Part shown: in pieces, positions 28,625 to 34,430 of the stretch
Layout of the letters: each line of letters opens with the position of its first letter
How positions within the stretch are numbered: the first letter of the stretch is position 1
Assembly (NCBI GenBank): GCA_021927905.1
Contig: BLLK01000012.1
Location: 1-34,430 of the forward strand
Length of the DNA: 34,430 nucleotides
DNA from: Chaetoceros tenuissimus
Lineage: Eukaryota; Bacillariophyta; Thalassiosirophyceae; Chaetocerotales; Chaetocerotaceae
Reading direction: 5' to 3'
The notes under the pieces: generated by a model
Seen by the model: only the letters and a program-made list of their open reading frames with translations
The model's database searches: none
Told to the model about the DNA's origin: nothing
Program-made: the position numbers and the translations under genes

Positions 28625-30478
28625 TTATGTTACATTTACAAACTCTCCATAAAACTCAAGATCACCCTCTCTTGAGTCCTTCAGTACCTTCCGCACTGCT
28701 TCGTAGTCTTCACTATCCAAGGCCTTACGTACCGTCGAGTATGGATCCTTCTTGGTTTGCATCACGACCTCGTCACCATTCTCATCAATCCAAGTCTCCT
28801 CTTCTCCCAAGGACTCTCCATCTAGAAGCAACTTCATCAACGATGGTGAGTATCCCGACAACATGGTCACGTTCTCAGTATCAGCTTGGGCTGGAAATCC
28901 TTGTGTGTTACCTCTTAGATTCCAGTAGATGATATGAGGCGCTGGCCATGCCTTTCCACATACCTTTAATCCCTCCTCCTTGAACCTACGAACAATCCTC
29001 TCCTGATGCGTTTCCCATGCTCCATTTTGATCACTTGCCACATCGAATTGCATATCAGAGAATACAATTAGATCTGGAATGTCCTCTGGCTCAAGCTTAG
29101 CCTCAACAGCGACCTTGAGAATGTGCTCACAAGCTTCCTCGAAGTTTGTGTTGCATCCCCATGGAGCGCTTTGGACTCGGCGGACCTTCTCTTCCAAGGA
29201 CATAGACGGATCGATCTCCACCCATTCCGGCCTTGCGGAGAATGTCAAGCACCTATTAGCATAAGAAGGAGAAGTAATCTCACTTACAAGTATGCCAAGT
29301 GCAATGGCAACTTCCATCGGAGTTCCCAACATGGATCCAGACACATCCACCAAAGGAACAACATTCCCAAGGTCTACCACCTTGCCCATTACCTCATCCT
29401 CATTCTTTTCCTCCTTGATCTTAATCATGGCTTCGAGTACACCACCTCGGATATCATCCCACTGACAACAGAGTAAATCCTTTTCAAGGGAGCTGAACTC
29501 ATTGGTCCGGAAACTCCAGCCATCATTCATGAATTTCTTCACAATTTGATGAGGATATAGTTGTTGCCCCTTGATTTTCTTCACCTTTGTGTCGAGGATA
29601 GTTTCACGAAGTCTCTTCCTACACTTGACTCTATCCTCTACATCAGGATGACGGTTACCAGTCTCCTCTTCGTGAGGTCCAGGTGCACTCTTCAATTTCT
29701 CATTGAGAAACGCCTTTCTATGCTTCATCATAGACAAGGAAGGTACACGAGAGAAGTCAATATCCCCGAACCTCTTGTCACTCATCATTTGCTCTGGACA
29801 ATTCAATACCTTGGACAGTCTTGCAACAAGCTTTCGATAGGCTTTCTTTGGTGTCTTACTATTTGGAAAGGTATGCTTTGCAATAGCTGAAGCTTGCTTC
29901 TTGTACTGACTAGACTCACGAGGAATCCATTTAGCAAGTAAAGAAACCTTCTTACTGCCACTCCCTTCTGTATCAAGAGCCGTTTGGTCCTTCATAAGAT
30001 GCTCTGAGCATAGATCCAATATCACTCTCTGGATTCTATCCTTCTGATCGAGACTTTGATTCTCCGCCAGATCATAGATTTGGAACCAGTCTTTGTAACT
30101 ACCATACTCAGGAACAAGTACCAAGAGCTCCTCCACAGTGTCTGGATAGATGGAATGGAGTTTCAATATCATACTGTGGAAGAGATTTCTCTCGCCCTTC
30201 CCTCCTCGACAGTTGCGAGTCTGAAATGCCATGATGAATAGATCGGCTATTCTATCTGGGTTTCCCTCTGCCTCCTTCATCACCTCCTTGATGAGATCAT
30301 CCAATCTTGTCTTTGGTAAATCTCTCACTAAAGCAAAGAAGAGAGCTACAATACTTTCCTTTACTCCAGCTGCTGTGTACTCAGGAGAATTGTTCTCGCC
30401 AAGCATCTTTTCAGATGGAACCTTTAATGCAGCATCCATCGCGTTGAGAAATGCAGATTGATTTTGTTCAACAGACAT
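28625..30478 (-). CDS. DUF2828-family protein with von Willebrand A-like domain
   Basis: This 617-residue protein matches what I know of the DUF2828 family (plants, protists and large DNA viruses). The N-terminal half has the hallmark FQTRNCRGGKGERNLF, then VPEYGSYKDWFQIY, then SLLAKWIPRESSQY. The C-terminal half is a von Willebrand A-like fold. Its metal-site motif DVSGSM lies at about residue 378, followed by APWGCNTNFEEA, VFSDMQFD and IIYWNLRG. The family's role is not well defined; the Ro60/TROVE protein shares the helical-plus-vWA plan, and RNA binding is a reasonable but unproven idea. No signal peptide is present, so it is probably cytosolic. The gene is intact and intronless and starts at the ATG at 30478. 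Confidence 0.88.
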   Translation of the reverse strand: MSVEQNQSAFLNAMDAALKVPSEKMLGENNSPEYTAAGVKESIVALFFALVRDLPKTRLDDLIKEVMKEAEGNPDRIADLFIMAFQTRNCRGGKGERNLFHSMILKLHSIYPDTVEELLVLVPEYGSYKDWFQIYDLAENQSLDQKDRIQRVILDLCSEHLMKDQTALDTEGSGSKKVSLLAKWIPRESSQYKKQASAIAKHTFPNSKTPKKAYRKLVARLSKVLNCPEQMMSDKRFGDIDFSRVPSLSMMKHRKAFLNEKLKSAPGPHEEETGNRHPDVEDRVKCRKRLRETILDTKVKKIKGQQLYPHQIVKKFMNDGWSFRTNEFSSLEKDLLCCQWDDIRGGVLEAMIKIKEEKNEDEVMGKVVDLGNVVPLVDVSGSMLGTPMEVAIALGILVSEITSPSYANRCLTFSARPEWVEIDPSMSLEEKVRRVQSAPWGCNTNFEEACEHILKVAVEAKLEPEDIPDLIVFSDMQFDVASDQNGAWETHQERIVRRFKEEGLKVCGKAWPAPHIIYWNLRGNTQGFPAQADTENVTMLSGYSPSLMKLLLDGESLGEEETWIDENGDEVVMQTKKDPYSTVRKALDSEDYEAVRKVLKDSREGDLEFYGEFVNVT

Positions 30479-30744
30479 GGTTTCTTTATGCTGTAACTTT
30501 ATGCTTGAAAATTTTTTGTGAGCGAAATGAAGAATCGTTTAAAACAGATACCATTGTTAGATATTGCTAGATATGAAGCTTCGAAGACTTTAGAATTCAT
30601 GAGAAGTTCCTAGACTATCTTGTTAGGTCACAGACCTTCGCATTGTTCTAGATTGTTCCTCGAAAGCTAAATTAGTAAACATTAAAGACCTCTTTTCTTT
30701 AAAACAAATTCTTGTTCTACAATAATTACACTATTGCGCTCTTC

Positions 30745-31686
30745 TTAGAGAATAGTCTTGCAAACACCATCACAGTCTCCTAGCTGTCCAAATCCAACAT
30801 CAATATCGAAGAACACTCTAAGAGCTGGTGCAATGAACAAAGTTCCATAAGCAACGACTTGGATTACGATAAATGTAAGTGCTCCAAGTCCAGTTACAAA
30901 TCTTCCTCTTGCAGCAGCTGATGAGAATTCATCTACATTGAAACTATTTCCATTCTTGTAAATTGATAGAGTCTTTTCCACCTTATCTGGAGTTGCAATA
31001 GATGCTCCCCATGCCCAAGTGTCAAACACTGCATCAAGAGCAGAATCCCCAATTTCTACATTGTTCTTGGAGATACGAGCCTTTTCAGCCTTTTCAAGAT
31101 CCGCCCCTCCAATTGGTTCGCCATTTTCATCAGTTGGCCATCCCAAAAACTTTGCCTTTCTAATATTTTCCTTAAACATATCTCTTGGTAGCCACATTAC
31201 ATTTGCTGCTTGTTGGGTAGATGGAAGATTTTTCCAATCAGCTATGCTCTGATACCCTTGGATTCTTCCAATGATTGCAATAATATCTACAAGTGGAATC
31301 TCTTCATTTGCAAAAATAAGAGCTTGGCCCTTCAATGGAGGTCCAGATGCTCCAGAATCAACAACATAGTTTTTTCTATCATCTCCACCAGCACGGTTTC
31401 CAGATAAAGTTGAAATCATACTCTTATTTGCTGCAATTGCTGCTGGAATAAGTCCACCTCCAAATAGAAGTACAATGAGAACACTCTTGACAACCTCGCC
31501 ATAATCTTCTACTTTACTCATGAGGATATCAGAAGATTGAACCAAAGATTCCATGTTCTCAGTTAGACTTGCTGGTTCTGGAAGAGCAGACATTTGTTGA
31601 GTTCTAGGAGAAAAACTTCTTGGAGCTGGTGCAAATGCACTCGCCGAAGCAATACACAGTAGAAAAAGAGATGAACTAAGCTTCAT
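30745..31686 (-). CDS. Plastid-targeted membrane protein of unknown function
   Basis: This 313-residue protein starts with a textbook diatom plastid signal: MKLSSSLFLLCIASASAFAP. The ATG at 31686 is preferred to an upstream in-frame ATG at 31734 because it gives the signal peptide directly. One membrane segment lies near residues 69-86 (VLIVLLFGGGLIPAAIAAN) and another near 275-298 (LGALTFIVIQVVAYGTLFIAP). Between them is a soluble domain of about 170 residues with GRIQGYQSIADWKNLPST and DAVFDTWAWGAS. The short tail is Cys-containing (GDCDGVCKT). I do not recognise the family; a thylakoid protein is likely. The gene is complete. Confidence 0.8.
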   Translation of the reverse strand: MKLSSSLFLLCIASASAFAPAPRSFSPRTQQMSALPEPASLTENMESLVQSSDILMSKVEDYGEVVKSVLIVLLFGGGLIPAAIAANKSMISTLSGNRAGGDDRKNYVVDSGASGPPLKGQALIFANEEIPLVDIIAIIGRIQGYQSIADWKNLPSTQQAANVMWLPRDMFKENIRKAKFLGWPTDENGEPIGGADLEKAEKARISKNNVEIGDSALDAVFDTWAWGASIATPDKVEKTLSIYKNGNSFNVDEFSSAAARGRFVTGLGALTFIVIQVVAYGTLFIAPALRVFFDIDVGFGQLGDCDGVCKTIL

Positions 31687-31734
31687 GGTTGCGATTCTAT
31701 AAAACAAGATACTCAAGTGTATATTCGGTATCAA

Positions 31735-32016
31735 GGATCAAGGAAGTAAGATGAAGAAAAAGTGATGGATCGGATGTTCAACTTCGTTGCGAGCAATCTA
31801 CGTCACAAACATGAGATCAATCCCTTCTTGACATGGAATACTTGCATTAATTTAGCAAGTATGGTTTTGTTTGGTCCTTTATGGTCTGTCCATCGTAACA
31901 TGTTTGGTTCAACATCTTGAATCTTGAAGCTTTCATCTCATTATTCGTATTCATCCATTCATTGAAATTAATACCATAAAGTAATATACCAACAGCGTAC
32001 AAATCAAAAACTGAAC
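31735..32016. promoter_or_regulatory. Divergent promoter region
   Basis: The plastid protein gene (minus) and the TPR gene (plus) diverge from this 282-bp segment, so it should hold both promoters. Nothing more specific was identified. Confidence 0.45.
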
Positions 32017-34430
32017 ATGTCTTGGGAAGAATTTCGTGTTGGTCAGCGTGTTCTATTTAAATGTGAAGAGAATGATGTGTGGTGGTGCGAGGGGAAGATC
32101 ACCAGAGTAAATGCTGATTCCAATACTACGAACACGTATTCTATTCAGCAATGGGTTGCTGCCTGTGATACTATTCCAGGATCAAGTGATCCACCTATGA
32201 TGCAACCTGGGGAGACTTTTTCAGGAGTTCCTCAAAGAAGGATGAAGCTCTTTCCAAATGAAAAATCGTACGTTGACAAATTAATGGAGGCGACATACCA
32301 AAGTCCTCCCTACAACGACCCTCATGCACACTTGTATATGACACAGAAAACAAAGACTGTTATTGTCAATGGAAAACGAATGCAACAATCTTGTATTAAG
32401 ATACCACTAGAAGAATTGTCAGATATTGTCGGTGATTCGGATGCTATCTGGAGAATAATTGGACAAGTAAAAAATAGAAGAAAGGTTAGTGGCGGCGCTA
32501 GTGCTGCTAATGTGGACCCCGTGATGCTTGTACATAGTGTGATCCCGAAGAATAGAAATTTTGACAAAGATGTCCTTTATGAAAAGGCTCAACAAAACTC
32601 CGCACTGATGCTTCAACTAGCTGATCTTACTCACTTTGGATTATGTAGAGTGTCCCCAGATTTCAACAAAGCCTTAACGTACTACAGGTGTGCTGCATGG
32701 GGTTTGTCCGAAGAAGACGGAGAAAAACTTGGTGAGCAAGCAGTTCATTATGGTTTTGCTTATCCTATGGGTCAACCCGAAGCTCTCTGTGCCCTTGCTG
32801 GTATCTTGTGGTTTATGCTAGGCGAATCAATTAATGAACACAATCCTGATGCTATGATTCAAGCCATTCGACAGTCACCTGATTTGAACGGAGTGGCTCA
32901 AATGGTAGTGTTTTTACTCGGGCATGCTATTCGTAGAGAATGGGAATGCCCTCTAGCATTCGTGGTTGGACAAGCATTGCGGGATGCGCAAATTATAGAT
33001 GCTTTCCTTCCCGGAAGTTTCAACCTACTTCAAGCTTTGGAGTGTAAGATTACAAGGGAGGAAGAAGAACCTCCTCAATTTATGGAAGACTTACGCCAGA
33101 ACCAGATTAGTCATGATGACTACCTCTCAACACGAAATGCATCAGCAGAATTGAGTGAAGAAGATTTCCTGATGTTTTCGAAGAAAGCAAATTCGATATT
33201 TCTTGATCTTCCAGTGAAAATTCTTGCGCCTTCGGGAATGGTTCATTCCAACATCCATGTAGAATATGCTCGCATGTCATTTCCTCCGTATCCATTGGTA
33301 GTTTTTATCATTAACCCACTTGCTGAATATATTTACTGTACAGTTAAGTTACTGGGTGAGCTTGAGTATATACCGTACTCTCCAGATGCTTTCAAGTAAG
33401 TGCAATCAGTATTGTTTTTATTCTAGAGTTAGTACTCCCTTCTCAAATTACTTCCGTTACTTCATCCAAATGCAGATTCATTTGGGATAAAGTTGTCTTT
33501 TCTCTTCATCGTGGAGTAAATGGTACTAAGAGATTTCGCCCCCCACTGATCACCTTCGCTGATAGACCAGGAGATAGGCGTTTAGCTGAGTTTATCAAGT
33601 CACAAATTGGATCGAATTCTGGCACTGAAATTAAAGTTGTGCGAACAAATGAATATAAATTGAAACAAGGTCGAGAATATAGAGCAATGTATGATATTAT
33701 GGAAAGCATGAAGGAAGATATGAATAGTGGAATGAAGCGAATCATGCGTAATAATGATGCTGAAGTTAGACTTCCAACACAAACAAATGAGTGCGTAGAT
33801 ATTCCCATTGAAGAACTATTATTGGATGTCGAAGGGATCAAAGCAGAAGGAAATGCTTTGTTTATTCAAGAGAGGTTCCATCCGGCTCAAAGATGCTACT
33901 CCGAAGCTATAGATAAAATACAGAGATCAATGAATGTTGATCAAAGAGTGAAAAAACTACTTGGTACTATTCTCAGTAACAGAGCTGCTTGTTTTTTGAA
34001 GACTTCTGAAAATATGAGTCCCGATTCAGCCAAGGCTGTATTGATGAAGGCTGTTGATGACTGTACTGTAGCGATGAAATTTTCTAGCATTTTACCAAGT
34101 AGAGTAGTGATGAAAATTGAACGAAGAAAAAATGATGCCATGAAACGAATTGGGGGAATAAAGAGTCAAGATTCGGCATGGGGAGAATTATCGTCTTTTA
34201 ATGCTGTAACAGAAGAGCAGTTTGGTGTGCCAAATCAAGCAGTGCACCCAAGTGGGTCCAGGCCTCGACGTGGAAATAATCGCAGTAGAAGAAATAGAAG
34301 AAGGAGAGGAGGTCGAAGACGTAATCAAAATAGGAACCAACGTAGTTCAACCAGCGAAGTTGTTGAAAATTCCGATGAAGTATCAGTAGAATCTGTGGTA
34401 ACAGCTACTACTGTCATCCTTGGAAAGGAT
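32017..34430 (+). CDS. TPR-containing protein, cut by the window edge
   Basis: Exon 1 (32017-33395) and exon 2 (33476 to the window end) keep one open frame of at least 777 residues; the 3' end lies outside the window. The N-terminus (FRVGQRVLFKCEENDVWWCEGKITRV) looks like a small Tudor/SH3-like barrel. The middle is helical and unrecognised. Near residues 600-700 is a tetratricopeptide-type motif, GNALFIQERFHPAQRCYSEA, followed by LSNRAACFLK, typical of TPR co-chaperone-like helices. A basic Arg/Asn-rich patch (RGNNRSRRNRRRRGG) near 750 may bind RNA. No targeting signal is seen. The function is unknown; a scaffold or chaperone partner is possible. Confidence 0.8.
33396..33475 (+). other. Intron (80 nt) in the TPR gene
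   Basis: The donor TTCAA|GTAAGT and acceptor AATGCAG|ATTCAT join DAFK to FIWDKVVFSLHRG in frame. The unspliced frame would end at once (AAG TAA at 33394-33399). The downstream frame then stays open for 955 bases to the window end. Confidence 0.92.

Overview
This window looks like nuclear DNA of a diatom, or at least a stramenopile alga with a red-lineage plastid. It is AT-rich and carries short GT-AG introns (56 to 186 nt). Several proteins begin with a signal peptide ending in an ASAFAP-like motif, the bipartite signal used to enter a complex plastid. It also encodes a very long secreted Ser/Pro repeat protein of the PSxPS kind, which I associate with diatoms. No species call is attempted. 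No tRNA, rRNA, CRISPR array or bacterial operon was seen.

Layout. Positions 178-4170 hold an apparently complete DNA transposon with matching terminal inverted repeats and one 1205-codon transposase-like gene on the minus strand. From 4172 to 7383 there is non-coding DNA with a strong hairpin, a decayed minus-strand gene (about 5922-6649) and a cluster of TTAGAGTC inverted repeats. From 7384 to 13008 lies the giant PSxPS gene, built from a 60-bp and a 120-bp tandem array and broken by one in-frame TGA and one frameshift. After that come, in order: an unknown Gly/Ser-tailed protein (13963-15282, minus); a plastid-type UreH/nickel-transporter-like membrane protein (15819-16907, minus, one intron); an unknown plastid-targeted protein (17471-18082, plus); a GH10 xylanase-like enzyme (18161-19503, minus, one intron); a transglutaminase-fold protein (19803-21176, minus); an unknown plastid membrane protein (21756-23289, minus, one intron); an RBM28/Nop4-like ribosome biogenesis factor (23637-26153, plus); a small disordered protein (26421-27002, plus); decayed or badly fragmented coding matter (27146-28430, minus); a DUF2828-family von Willebrand-A-like protein (28625-30478, minus); another plastid-targeted membrane protein (30745-31686, minus); and a TPR-containing protein that runs off the right edge (32017-34430, plus, one intron).

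The genes do not form a pathway. They are ordinary dispersed eukaryotic loci, several sharing a plastid destination. The most unusual parts are the transposon, whose transposase has a long C-terminal extension with a possible GIY-YIG-like signature, and the hypervariable repeat gene with its two lesions. Five splice junctions were worked out by hand from GT-AG signals plus restored reading frame; none has transcript support here.
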